5,450 nt of DNA from Candidatus Bathyarchaeota archaeon (GCA_020346825.1 CP070791.1:799696-805145), one strand, 5' to 3'. Counted from the first letter of the stretch, positions 1 to 5,450 are shown. A program made the numbers and translations. Notes: generated by a model from the sequence alone, not told the origin.

Positions 1-190
1 ACAAGAGGATCTGTTCCTCGATATTGATCCCCTTGGCCCGCAAGTGGTCCGTGACGAAGCGGATAAAGGTGACCCGATCGAACTCACTGATGCCAGGATA
101 GAAATAGATCTCTAGTTCGCCGGTGCCCTCTTCGACCTGTTGCATGGAAAAGCCGAGGCGGCTGCCGTTGCGGGAGAACTCGACGGCGGG
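1..190 (-). CDS. Fragment of an unidentified protein gene, open to the left edge, 5' end missing
   Basis: I do not recognise this protein. Read on the minus strand from about 190 to the left edge there are some 63 open codons. Of the 60 codons I tallied, 47 end in G or C, a bias typical of a real gene in a GC-rich genome. The peptide is soluble-looking and mixed in charge, with segments such as GELEIYFYPGISEFDRV and FIRFVTDHLRAKGINIEEQ. The frame meets a TAG at 215-217, and between that stop and the coding-like part there is no ATG, GTG or TTG. The first possible start is an ATG at 143-145, which would discard residues that still look coding. The gene therefore seems to lack its 5' end. GC content drops from about 57% to about 37% at the same place. 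A broken gene, a transferred segment or a chimeric contig end are all possible; coding status is fairly likely, function unknown. Confidence 0.5.
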
Positions 191-233
191 CTCTCTATCT
201 TTACTCTTCGGATTCTAACAATTCTCAGATGAT

Positions 234-273
234 CAAAGGCGTTGAAAGAAGCTGACACCTTTGAACGCTTTTG
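234..273 (+). repeat. Imperfect inverted repeat forming a strong hairpin
   Basis: The 15-nt arms are 234-248 (CAAAGGCGTTGAAAG) and 259-273 (CTTTGAACGCTTTTG), separated by a 10-nt loop. Fourteen of 15 positions pair if transcribed on the plus strand, counting one G-U; the only mismatch is G244 against G263. On the minus strand the G-U becomes an A-C mismatch, so the fold fits plus-strand RNA slightly better. It lies between the broken left-edge frame and the end of pyrD. A shorter repeat, TGCAAA (272-277) with TTTGCA (288-293), abuts it. No T-run follows closely, so a classical terminator is not obvious. Function is unknown: RNA element, protein-binding dyad or remnant. Confidence 0.5.
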
Positions 274-352
274 CAAATGCAACTCTGTTTGCATCCTTCC
301 TTTCAAATGTTATTGTGCTCCTGTGGTTAAGAGTTCTTTTGCACGTATTATG

Positions 353-360
353 TTTTATAT
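353..360. promoter_or_regulatory. Orphan TATA-like box in the pyrD downstream spacer
   Basis: TTTTATAT on plus reads ATATAAAA on minus, close to an archaeal TATA element on either strand. No convincing gene starts 25-60 nt away in either direction: on plus it points into the 3' end of pyrD, on minus into the non-coding stretch containing the 234-273 hairpin. It could drive a small RNA or be chance in an AT-rich spacer. Confidence 0.2.
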
Positions 361-409
361 GCGAGGATCATGGAAGCAACGCGCGCGCACTGGACTTTCT
401 CACCGAACC

Positions 410-1327
410 CTAGTCTTCAGAATGAGCTAAACCAACAACATCTTTCAAGCTTTTGAACCTCTTCTTCAGAACGTAGGCATCGATACCTTTGGTGACAGAC
501 TTGAAGACACCCAGTCCCTTGGAGGCAATGGCTGTTCCTATTTGAATCGCTGAAGCACCAGCTAATATGAACTCCACTGCGTCTCTCCATGTATTTATCC
601 CGCCGCAACCGATAACCGGAATATTGACCTCGCGGCTGATTTCATACACGCACCTGACGGCAACAGGTCTTATTGCTGGTCCAGATAACCCGCCTATCTT
701 GTTCGCCAAAATGGGTCGAGTCGTTTCAACTTCAATTGCCATACCCCTAACCGTATTAATTGCAACTATTGCGTCTGCTCCCGCATTGGCTGCTGTCCCA
801 GCTACTTCAACTATGTTTGCAACGTTTGGAGTCAACTTCACGAAAACCGGCTTGTCCACCTTGTCCTTCACTTTTCTCACGACTTCCGCCACCAACTCCG
901 GATCACTTCCAATTTCTGCTCCAGTCTTTTCCACGTGAGGACAAGACACATTCAGCTCCAAGGCGTCTGCTCCCGCATCCACCGCTGCCCTAGCTACCTC
1001 GGCGAACTCTTTGGATGAAAAACCGTAGATGCTCACAACAACTGGAGCTCCTACTTCCTTCACTTCCCTTACCTCCTCACGAAAATGAAGAACGCCAGGG
1101 TTTGGAAGTCCAATGGCATTGAGCAAACCGCAGTCAACCTGAACCACAGTTGGGTTGGGATACCCTTTTCGTGGTGTTAGTCCTACAGATTTTGTAACAA
1201 CAGCTCCCGCACCAGCTTCAACAGCATTCCTCAAGGATGATCCTGTGAATCCTAGGATTCCAGCGGCCAGCATTGTAGGATTGGCGAGTCTCAGTCCCGC
1301 TATCTCTGTAGTAAGTCGCCTCGACAT
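410..1327 (-). CDS. pyrD: Dihydroorotate dehydrogenase, class 1 (probably 1B catalytic subunit)
   Basis: This FMN enzyme oxidises dihydroorotate to orotate in de novo pyrimidine synthesis, in the cytoplasm. The 305 residues cover a complete class 1 alpha/beta barrel. Visible motifs are TKSVGL (45-50), NAIGLPNPG (70-78), ELNVSCPH (124-131) with the likely catalytic base Cys129 (class 2 enzymes use Ser), KLTPN (164-168), INT (190-192), GGLSGPAIRP (212-221) for FMN phosphate binding, GCGGI (240-244) and IGTA (263-266). The INTVRGMAIE stretch resembles PyrDB, the type that normally pairs with the iron-sulfur/FAD subunit PyrK, but no pyrK lies in this window; 1A versus 1B is therefore not settled. 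The ATG at 1327 is preceded on the minus strand by GAGAGGAAG (1334-1342), a good SD site. It is divergent from nop5 across 94 nt. Confidence 0.93.
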   Translation of the reverse strand: MSRRLTTEIAGLRLANPTMLAAGILGFTGSSLRNAVEAGAGAVVTKSVGLTPRKGYPNPTVVQVDCGLLNAIGLPNPGVLHFREEVREVKEVGAPVVVSIYGFSSKEFAEVARAAVDAGADALELNVSCPHVEKTGAEIGSDPELVAEVVRKVKDKVDKPVFVKLTPNVANIVEVAGTAANAGADAIVAINTVRGMAIEVETTRPILANKIGGLSGPAIRPVAVRCVYEISREVNIPVIGCGGINTWRDAVEFILAGASAIQIGTAIASKGLGVFKSVTKGIDAYVLKKRFKSLKDVVGLAHSED

Positions 1328-1366
1328 TTGGAACTTCCTCTCTTGCAGTAAAAGTTATCCACTGGC

Positions 1367-1376
1367 AAGATAAAGG
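1367..1376 (-). promoter_or_regulatory. Probable pyrD promoter (TATA box)
   Basis: On the minus strand CCTTTATCTT gives a TATA-like element about 40 nt before the pyrD ATG. Transcription would start near 1345, leaving a short leader that just contains the SD site at 1334-1342. On the plus strand of the same spacer only a weak candidate for nop5 is visible (AAAAGTTATCC, 1350-1360), so the two promoters would lie back to back or overlap. Inference from spacing only. Confidence 0.35.
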
Positions 1377-1421
1377 TTAGGAAAGAACCCGCTGAGACGA
1401 TTCAGTGATGGAGGAAAATGG

Positions 1422-2636
1422 ATGAAAGCAACTGTTGTAGAATGCTTGATGGGCGTTTTTGGTTTTGGAGAGAAGAATGAACTTGTTGATTATGTCCTAT
1501 TCCCGAAGGATTCGGTGGAAATAGTTGAAAGGCTTGAGAAGATTGAGGTTAATAATGTTATTGAAGAAATGGTTGTCCTAATGGAAAAGTTGCAGGAAAA
1601 AGGTTTTACAGTCTTCGTTTTTGAAAGCTCAAAGATGGCTCAAAACGCGCGCGAAAAGCTGAATATCGAAGTGGATACGGAGAAACCTGCTGAAGCCGGC
1701 GAGCTTCTTCGTAGAAACCTCGAGAAGTTTGCGGTTGACTCCGGTTTTGTGAAGCGACGGGAGCAGCTTCGAGGGTGGATTCACAAAGTTTCTATGGAAC
1801 TCACTAAGGCAAGAGTGAGAAAAGCTGGTGAGAAACGAGATTTGTTGGTGGTTCAAGCAATTCAAACCGTCGATGACTTAGATAAGTCATTGAATCTGTT
1901 TATGAGTAGGATACGCGAATGGTACGGGCTCCATTTTCCAGAACTGGACCGGCTGATAGATAAGCACGAAACCTATGCACGGCTCATCATTAATCTTGGA
2001 AGAAGGGCCGATTTTACTGCTGAGAATCTAGAAAAGGAAGGATTACCAAAAGACAGAGCGAAAAAGATAGTCAGAATTGCAGACTCGTCCATGGGTGCGA
2101 ACCTGATCGAAGGAGACCTAGATCAAATACAAGGCATGTGCAGAAGCACGCTTGAACTTTACGATGCGCGGCAGGCTCTAGAGAAATACGTGGACTCAGT
2201 TATGGATGAAGTGGCACCCAACACTCGAGCCTTGGTTGGTTCACTCTTGGGCGCTCGTCTAATAGCTCTTGCTGGTGGACTAATTAATCTAGCTAAACTG
2301 CCAGCAAGCACCGTTCAAGTTTTGGGTGCTGAAAAAGCCCTCTTTAGATCGCTTAGAACAGGAGCGCGCCCTCCTAAACACGGAATATTCTTTCAGCATT
2401 CTCTTATTCACGGAGCGAAGCGTTGGCAGAGGGGGAAGATTGCTCGGGCTCTAGCTGGCAAGTTGGTCATAGCCGCTCGAATAGACGCTTTTAGCGGCAA
2501 CTATGTAGGAGAGAAGTTGAAGAACGATCTTGAGAAAAGAGTTGAGGAGATCAAGGAAAAGTATGATGCCCCTCCTCCGATGAAGCGGACCGCCAAGAAG
2601 CGTCCCAGGAGAACGAAACGTGGCCGTAGACGTTAG
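1422..2636 (+). CDS. nop5: Nop5 (Nop56/58-type) core protein of box C/D sRNP
   Basis: Nop5 is the scaffold of the archaeal box C/D ribonucleoprotein: it binds L7Ae and guide RNA through its C-terminal Nop domain and recruits fibrillarin through its N-terminal domain. At 404 residues it has the family's usual size. In order I see an N-terminal domain (about 1-105), a helical coiled-coil segment (about 120-250) used for dimerisation, the Nop domain (about 250-375) with MDEVAPNTRALVGSLLGARL (261-280), GAEKALFR (302-309) and KHGIFFQHSLI (319-329), and a very basic tail from about 387 (KRTAKKRPRRTKRGRRR) typical of Nop5 proteins. GGAGG at 1410-1414 sits 7 nt before the ATG and fixes the start; the ATG at 1418 is out of frame. 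The gene overlaps the fibrillarin gene, its protein partner. No abnormality seen. Confidence 0.96.
   Translation: MKATVVECLMGVFGFGEKNELVDYVLFPKDSVEIVERLEKIEVNNVIEEMVVLMEKLQEKGFTVFVFESSKMAQNAREKLNIEVDTEKPAEAGELLRRNLEKFAVDSGFVKRREQLRGWIHKVSMELTKARVRKAGEKRDLLVVQAIQTVDDLDKSLNLFMSRIREWYGLHFPELDRLIDKHETYARLIINLGRRADFTAENLEKEGLPKDRAKKIVRIADSSMGANLIEGDLDQIQGMCRSTLELYDARQALEKYVDSVMDEVAPNTRALVGSLLGARLIALAGGLINLAKLPASTVQVLGAEKALFRSLRTGARPPKHGIFFQHSLIHGAKRWQRGKIARALAGKLVIAARIDAFSGNYVGEKLKNDLEKRVEEIKEKYDAPPPMKRTAKKRPRRTKRGRRR
2607..2611 (+). promoter_or_regulatory. Ribosome binding site for fibrillarin, inside nop5
   Basis: AGGAG lies 8 nt before the GTG at 2620 and within the last codons of nop5, where it also encodes part of the basic tail. 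It supports GTG as the fibrillarin start and suggests translational coupling of the two partners. Confidence 0.6.
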
Positions 2637-3324
2637 GCCGCATTCACGTTTTCCTGAGATCTACTGGACCACCTTGGAAGATGGAGCTAGAAAACTAGCT
2701 ACAAGAAACCTAGCTCCAGGAAAGACTGTGTATGGAGAACGGCTCGTCAAATTTAAGCGTGAAGAGTACAGACTTTGGAACCCCTATAGAAGCAAGTTTG
2801 CCGCCGCCCTTCTGAATGGTTTAGAATTAGTTCCCATCAAGCCTAGTCACAAGATTCTGTACCTAGGAGCAGCTTCAGGGACAACAGCAAGCCACATCTC
2901 TGACATTATTGGAGATAACGGTTACTTATATTGTGTAGAATTTGCCTCTCGCTCCATCAGAGAATTGGTCAACAACGTTTGCACTCTCCGTCTTAACATG
3001 GCACCTATATTGGCCGATGCAAGACTTCCGGAACGATACTCAACATTGGTAGGGAAGGTAGATGATATCTACTGTGACATAGCTCAGCCTGAGCAGGCTA
3101 AGATTCTGGCAGACAACGCTGATCTGTTTCTTAAGGATAATGGTTGGGTCATGCTAGCGATCAAGGCTCAGAGTATAGACGTCACGAAGGAGCCTTCTGA
3201 AGTATATGAGAAAGAAATAAACACGATTAAAGCTCGCGGGTTCCAAGTTAAAGAGGTTGTGCACCTAGAACCTTATGACAAAGCACATGTCATGATTGTA
3301 GCTGAGAAAGAGAACTCCAAATGA
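2620..3324 (+). CDS. flpA: Fibrillarin-like rRNA/tRNA 2'-O-methyltransferase
   Basis: This is the SAM-dependent methyltransferase of the box C/D sRNP; it methylates the ribose 2'-OH of rRNA and tRNA at sites chosen by the guide RNA. The 234 residues match the short archaeal form, which lacks the Gly/Arg-rich N terminus of eukaryotic fibrillarin. Motifs: NLAPGKTVYGERLV (30-43), YRLWNPYRSKFAAA (50-63), SAM motif I YLGAASGTTASHISDIIG (81-98), the acidic VEF (106-108), ADARLPERY (132-140), and YCDIAQPEQAKIL (151-163) with Asp153, then AIKAQSID (180-187) with Lys182; the last two are expected catalytic-site residues. The start is GTG at 2620: it has an upstream SD, and residues 8-20 already match the family N terminus (FPEIYW). 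It overlaps nop5 by 17 nt in another frame, so both are surely in one operon. Confidence 0.96.
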   Translation: MAVDVRPHSRFPEIYWTTLEDGARKLATRNLAPGKTVYGERLVKFKREEYRLWNPYRSKFAAALLNGLELVPIKPSHKILYLGAASGTTASHISDIIGDNGYLYCVEFASRSIRELVNNVCTLRLNMAPILADARLPERYSTLVGKVDDIYCDIAQPEQAKILADNADLFLKDNGWVMLAIKAQSIDVTKEPSEVYEKEINTIKARGFQVKEVVHLEPYDKAHVMIVAEKENSK

Positions 3325-3360
3325 AGCCATGAAAAAACCAAAGATTTTGACAGACACTAA

Positions 3361-3387
3361 GTCTCATGTTGGCTTAAACCAAGAGAC
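3361..3387 (+). repeat. Small bulged hairpin in the flpA 3' region
   Basis: GTCTC (3361-3365) pairs with GAGAC (3383-3387) and TTGG (3369-3372) with CCAA (3379-3382). The left arm carries a 3-nt ATG bulge and the loop is CTTAAA. Nine base pairs in total, beginning 37 nt after the flpA stop. It might stabilise the 3' end of the operon mRNA. No T-run follows directly. Confidence 0.3.
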
Positions 3388-3441
3388 GCCCTTCGTCTTC
3401 TAAAGCAGAGGAACGTTACGGCTACATAGGGAATCTTAACA

Positions 3442-3447
3442 TTTTTT
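3442..3447 (+). terminator. T6 tract, possible terminator of the nop5-flpA operon
   Basis: Archaeal RNA polymerase stops at U-rich tracts with little need for a hairpin. TTTTTT within AACATTTTTTGAC lies about 118 nt after the flpA stop and is the first T6 run downstream of it. Candidate only. Confidence 0.3.
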
Positions 3448-3494
3448 GACTCGTACCTGGAACTTGAGGACTCTTGGAATGCAGAGGGATATGT

Positions 3495-3520
3495 GGAAAA
3501 CGTTTTTTCCTATTCCTTTT
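3495..3520 (+). terminator. Second T-rich tract with small dyad, possible terminator
   Basis: GGAAAACG is followed by TTTTTT (3503-3508) and then a pyrimidine-rich run ending in TTTT (3517-3520). AAAACGTTTT at 3497-3506 is self-complementary. This could act as a back-up stop for the nop5-flpA transcript, before the promoter of the HTH gene. Candidate only. Confidence 0.3.
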
Positions 3521-3650
3521 CCGTTACTGATCAATAGATTTTGGCTCAAAACGACATGTTTTCCATAGCTGCGTCCACAAAGGTCAGGCACGCTTGAAGA
3601 AGGCGGGAGTCTATCTGTCGAGGTGGAGAGGTGAACTAGCCGACTGTATG

Positions 3651-3658
3651 TTTATAAG
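3651..3658 (+). promoter_or_regulatory. TATA box of the HTH regulator gene
   Basis: TTTATAAG is a good archaeal TATA element. With the usual spacing of about 25 nt, transcription would start near 3679-3683, giving a leader of only about 10-15 nt before the ATGs at 3693 and 3696. There is no clear purine-rich BRE in front of it. Confidence 0.5.
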
Positions 3659-3676
3659 CAGCCTTCATAATGGTTC

Positions 3677-3692
3677 CTACCTCTGAGGGTAG
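3677..3692 (+). promoter_or_regulatory. Operator-like dyad at the predicted transcription start
   Basis: CTACC (3677-3681) and GGTAG (3688-3692) form an inverted repeat around TCTGAG, touching the ATG at 3693. It covers the transcription start predicted from the TATA box at 3651-3658, the place where many archaeal repressors bind. The gene behind it encodes an HTH protein, so autoregulation is an obvious but untested idea. The arms are only 5 nt, so chance cannot be excluded. GAGGG inside the dyad (3685-3689) could also serve as SD site. Confidence 0.3.
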
Positions 3693-4637
3693 ATGATGAA
3701 AAGAGCGGAGATGCTTGACTCTACAGAATCTATCCTAGAAAAAGCGGGTTTTCATCTATCTAAAAGATGCACCTCAAGACATAGCTGTTTCGACCTCGTG
3801 GCTAATGGGAAAAGACAGCTGACTTTCATAAAGGTCTACGTCAACATTGGAAACGTCTCCGCCAAAGACGCCTCAGAACTTCAAACCATCTCCCAATGTT
3901 TCTCTGCTACGCCTTTCATTATAGGCGAAAAAACTCGTCGGAAGCCCCTAGAAGATGACACTGTTTACTCTAGATATGGCATCTGTGCAATAACCACCAA
4001 AACCCTAGAAGAAATGGTTCTTAATGAGGTACCCCCTCTTGTGGAAGCCGGACCTGGTGGATACTACATTCAACTTGATGGAAATCTGGTCAAGAAAAGG
4101 AGACAAGAACTGGAGCTTTCTGTCGGAAAATTAGCAGAGATGATTGGAATATCCAGAAGAACCCTCTATGGTTATGAAAAAGGAATGGCCAAAGCCTCAG
4201 TGTCCACAGCCTACAAACTCGAATGGATCTTGGGAGTTCCGGTGGCTAAATTCATAGATGCATTTCAATTCACACCTAAAGACACGGACTTCTTCGCCAC
4301 GGCTCGATGCATAATTGTCAAACATCAGCTTCTGCAAACGATTTTCAAGAAGTTCACCCAATTCGACTTCAGAGTGGTTCACCTTGGAAGAGCACCCTTT
4401 GACTTCATAGCCCAACGTTCTGAGATAAAGTTGAAGATAATCGGCGGGGTCGCAAACAAGAAGGAACGGAACGTAGATCAAAGGACAGAGGAGATCACTA
4501 GTGTATGCGAAATCATTAAGGCTCAACCTGTTTTCATAACTGAAGAAGAAAAAACATCAAACAACAATATACCTACGGTGAACTGTGAAGCTTTAACAAA
4601 AATGCAGTGTCTGGAAGACTTTATTGCAAAACTTTAG
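3693..4637 (+). CDS. Archaeal HTH-type transcriptional regulator with flanking repeated domains
   Basis: This matches the archaea-specific family annotated as 'putative HTH-type transcriptional regulatory protein' (COG1395 as I recall); its targets are not established. Three parts are visible in the 314 residues. An N-terminal domain (about 10-115) has FDLVANGKRQLTFIKVYVNI (33-52), FIIGEKTRRKPLEDDTVYSR (75-94) and YGICAIT (95-101). A linker PPLVEAGPGGYYIQLDG (114-130) leads to a lambda-repressor-like HTH (about 131-182) with KLAEMIGISRRTLYGYEKG. A C-terminal domain (about 205-314) seems to repeat the first: APFDFIAQRSEIKLKIIG (234-251), PVFITEE (279-285). The fold may be restriction-endonuclease-like, but neither copy shows the acidic residue of an ExK motif, so binding rather than cleavage is likelier. 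The gene begins ATG ATG; GAGGG (3685-3689) suits the second, 3696, better. It has its own promoter and runs convergently into rnhB. Confidence 0.85.
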   Translation: MMKRAEMLDSTESILEKAGFHLSKRCTSRHSCFDLVANGKRQLTFIKVYVNIGNVSAKDASELQTISQCFSATPFIIGEKTRRKPLEDDTVYSRYGICAITTKTLEEMVLNEVPPLVEAGPGGYYIQLDGNLVKKRRQELELSVGKLAEMIGISRRTLYGYEKGMAKASVSTAYKLEWILGVPVAKFIDAFQFTPKDTDFFATARCIIVKHQLLQTIFKKFTQFDFRVVHLGRAPFDFIAQRSEIKLKIIGGVANKKERNVDQRTEEITSVCEIIKAQPVFITEEEKTSNNNIPTVNCEALTKMQCLEDFIAKL

Positions 4638-4663
4638 ACCACTCTCCCCCACGCGCAACAATC

Positions 4664-5326
4664 CTAAATCAGTTTCGTTTGCTCCGCCTCTGCTTCCCTT
4701 TTCAGCCTTTTCGCGGGCTTCCATGATTTCCGTACGAAGTCTGGGTAAGACCCAAACTTTCTGATCCAATCCTCCAAAAATCTTATAGTTCTAGTGTCAG
4801 TTGCATAACCGCAGCCCAAGTTTCCATATTTCTTTTGCAACGCTGAAAGCGCTTTGTCCCGTTCTACCTTAGCTATAATAGCAGCTGCAGAAACTACTGG
4901 ATACTTTACATCTGCCTTGTGCTCCGAAACTATTTGAATCCTAAAGGTGAGGTTTTCTGTGATGTGTTGTCCAAATCGCTCAGGTAACACATCTGAGGCG
5001 TCCACATAGGCGACAGCGGGCTTGAGGATCGTTATAACCTTTGCCATCGTCCTAGCCTCCAGACGATTCAATCTGTAAAGCTTTTTCCCAGTCTCAACCA
5101 CCTTGTCTATCTCTGCTGGGGACAACATTTCAATATGATACTTGAGGGCTGACTCCTTTATCTGTGCAGCGAGTTCCTCTCGCCTACGGGGTGAAAGGCG
5201 CTTAGAATCTTTCACGCCAAAATCCACGAGCTTAGGTACATCCCCATCATCAAACAAAACACCTGCGATGACGAGAGGACCAATAATAGGTCCCCGGCCA
5301 GCGTCATCAACACCAGCTACGAGCAT
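4664..5326 (-). CDS. rnhB: Ribonuclease HII, with Asp in place of the usual second catalytic Glu
   Basis: RNase HII cuts the RNA strand of RNA/DNA hybrids and single ribonucleotides in DNA, using metal ions. In the numbering from the upstream TTG (226 residues) the motifs are GVDDAGRGPIIGP (11-23), KDSKRLSPRRREEL (45-58), AYVDA (112-116, Asp115), HKADVKYPVVSAAAIIAKVERD (142-163, Asp145), GCGYATD (177-183) and FVRKSWKP (203-210). The four active-site acids are normally D-E-D-D; here the second, position 14, is Asp (GAC), not Glu. I prefer the ATG at 5326, giving 220 residues: AGGT sits 8-11 nt upstream and the protein then begins MLVAGVDD, like other archaeal members. The TTG at 5344 has GGTGA only 1 nt away, too close to work well. 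It converges on the HTH gene with 26 nt between stops and probably shares an operon with the gene at the right edge. Confidence 0.93.
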   Translation of the reverse strand: MLVAGVDDAGRGPIIGPLVIAGVLFDDGDVPKLVDFGVKDSKRLSPRRREELAAQIKESALKYHIEMLSPAEIDKVVETGKKLYRLNRLEARTMAKVITILKPAVAYVDASDVLPERFGQHITENLTFRIQIVSEHKADVKYPVVSAAAIIAKVERDKALSALQKKYGNLGCGYATDTRTIRFLEDWIRKFGSYPDFVRKSWKPAKRLKREAEAEQTKLI

Positions 5327-5333
5327 GTCAGAA

Positions 5334-5337
5334 ACCT
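5334..5337 (-). promoter_or_regulatory. Weak ribosome binding site deciding the rnhB start
   Basis: AGGT on the minus strand at -11 to -8 relative to the ATG at 5326. It favours that ATG over the in-frame TTG at 5344. A short match, so the choice is moderate only. Confidence 0.35.
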
Positions 5338-5358
5338 TCTTCAATCACCAAAAGCGTG

Positions 5359-5450
5359 TTACAACGACTTTTGCAGAGACTGGACAACTTTTTCAACAAT
5401 GAGATTATGGAGAGTTTCTCTGTTTTCATGAGTCACTTCAAGGATTTCCA
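5359..5450 (-). CDS. C-terminal end of an unidentified protein (runs off the right edge)
   Basis: Only one minus-strand frame is open from the right edge. It encodes 29 residues, including EILEVTHENRETLHNLIVEK, and then stops at TAA (5359-5361). The other two frames hit stops within six codons of the edge. The piece looks like the amphipathic C-terminal helix of a soluble protein; I cannot name it. Its stop lies 32 nt before the preferred rnhB ATG (14 nt before the TTG), and I see no promoter between them, so the two genes are probably co-transcribed. Confidence 0.5.
   Translation of the reverse strand, partial: EILEVTHENRETLHNLIVEKVVQSLQKSL

Larger units (their letters stand above)
3325..3692. 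other. 368-nt intergenic gap after the nop5-flpA operon
   Basis: I find no supported gene here. Plus-strand frames are broken by several stops; the longest open piece (3531-3683, 51 codons) has no ATG before its final residues and resembles nothing I know. A 24-codon frame at 3329-3403 has no SD. From left to right the gap holds a small hairpin (3361-3387), two T6 tracts suited to archaeal termination (3442-3447 and 3503-3508), and at its right end the TATA box and dyad of the next gene. I checked for tRNA T-loop motifs and box C/D pairs and found no convincing set. Confidence 0.5.

Noticed and set aside
379..388. Alternating GC run (GCGCGCGC)
   Set aside because: Too short for a claim; no associated feature.
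242..430. Plus-strand open frame of 62 codons, Cys-rich
   Set aside because: It can only begin at TTG with no SD, overlaps the end of pyrD and spans the hairpin. Probably chance.
567..993. Two long plus-strand open frames opposite pyrD
   Set aside because: They are antisense shadows of the well-supported pyrD; their Pro/Thr/Ser-rich translations resemble no protein family.
3329..3403. 24-codon frame just after flpA
   Set aside because: It has no SD, no similarity, and overlaps a hairpin.
3531..3686. 51-codon open stretch before the HTH gene
   Set aside because: It lacks a good start, and the TATA box of the next gene lies inside it.
3682..3700. CTGA followed by ATGATGA, resembling box D'/C' of a C/D guide RNA
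   Set aside because: No matching box C upstream or box D downstream at proper spacing; the ATGATG is explained as start codons.
4197..4526. 109-codon minus frame inside the HTH gene
   Set aside because: Shadow of the regulator gene, which has clear family motifs in the plus frame.

Overview
This window looks like archaeal chromosome. Its core is a Nop5-fibrillarin gene pair (the protein part of the box C/D RNA 2'-O-methylation machine), which in this two-gene form is an archaeal signature. An archaea-specific HTH regulator, an archaeal-type RNase HII and a class 1 dihydroorotate dehydrogenase support this. Codon use is mixed, GTG is used as a start, and Shine-Dalgarno (SD) sites sit in front of most genes. 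A TACK-group archaeon such as Bathyarchaeia is my guess, from the overall look of the proteins; no marker here proves it.

Layout. Positions 1-190 (about 57% GC by hand count) hold the fragment of a minus-strand reading frame with strongly coding-like, GC-ending codons. It has no start and no recognised function, and it stops abruptly where composition falls to about 37% GC, so it is either a truncated gene or an assembly junction. Positions 191-409 are non-coding, with a strong imperfect hairpin (234-273) and an orphan TATA-like box. pyrD (410-1327, minus) is divergent from nop5 (1422-2636, plus), with a 94-nt shared promoter region. Fibrillarin (2620-3324) overlaps the end of nop5 by 17 nt and starts with GTG. 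A 368-nt gap follows, with T-rich tracts, a small hairpin and then a promoter for a 314-residue HTH regulator (3693-4637). rnhB (minus) runs convergently into this regulator, with 26 nt between the two stop codons. At the right edge the last 29 codons of another minus-strand gene lie just upstream of rnhB, probably in the same operon.

How the genes relate. Nop5 and fibrillarin form one functional unit for guided RNA methylation. The others are separate housekeeping functions: pyrimidine synthesis, removal of RNA from RNA/DNA hybrids, and regulation. I see no CRISPR, mobile element, tRNA or rRNA, and no convincing new multi-gene system. The points most worth checking are the composition break near 190, the Asp-for-Glu change in the RNase HII active-site motif, the repeated domains around the HTH of the regulator, and an operator-like dyad at its predicted transcription start.
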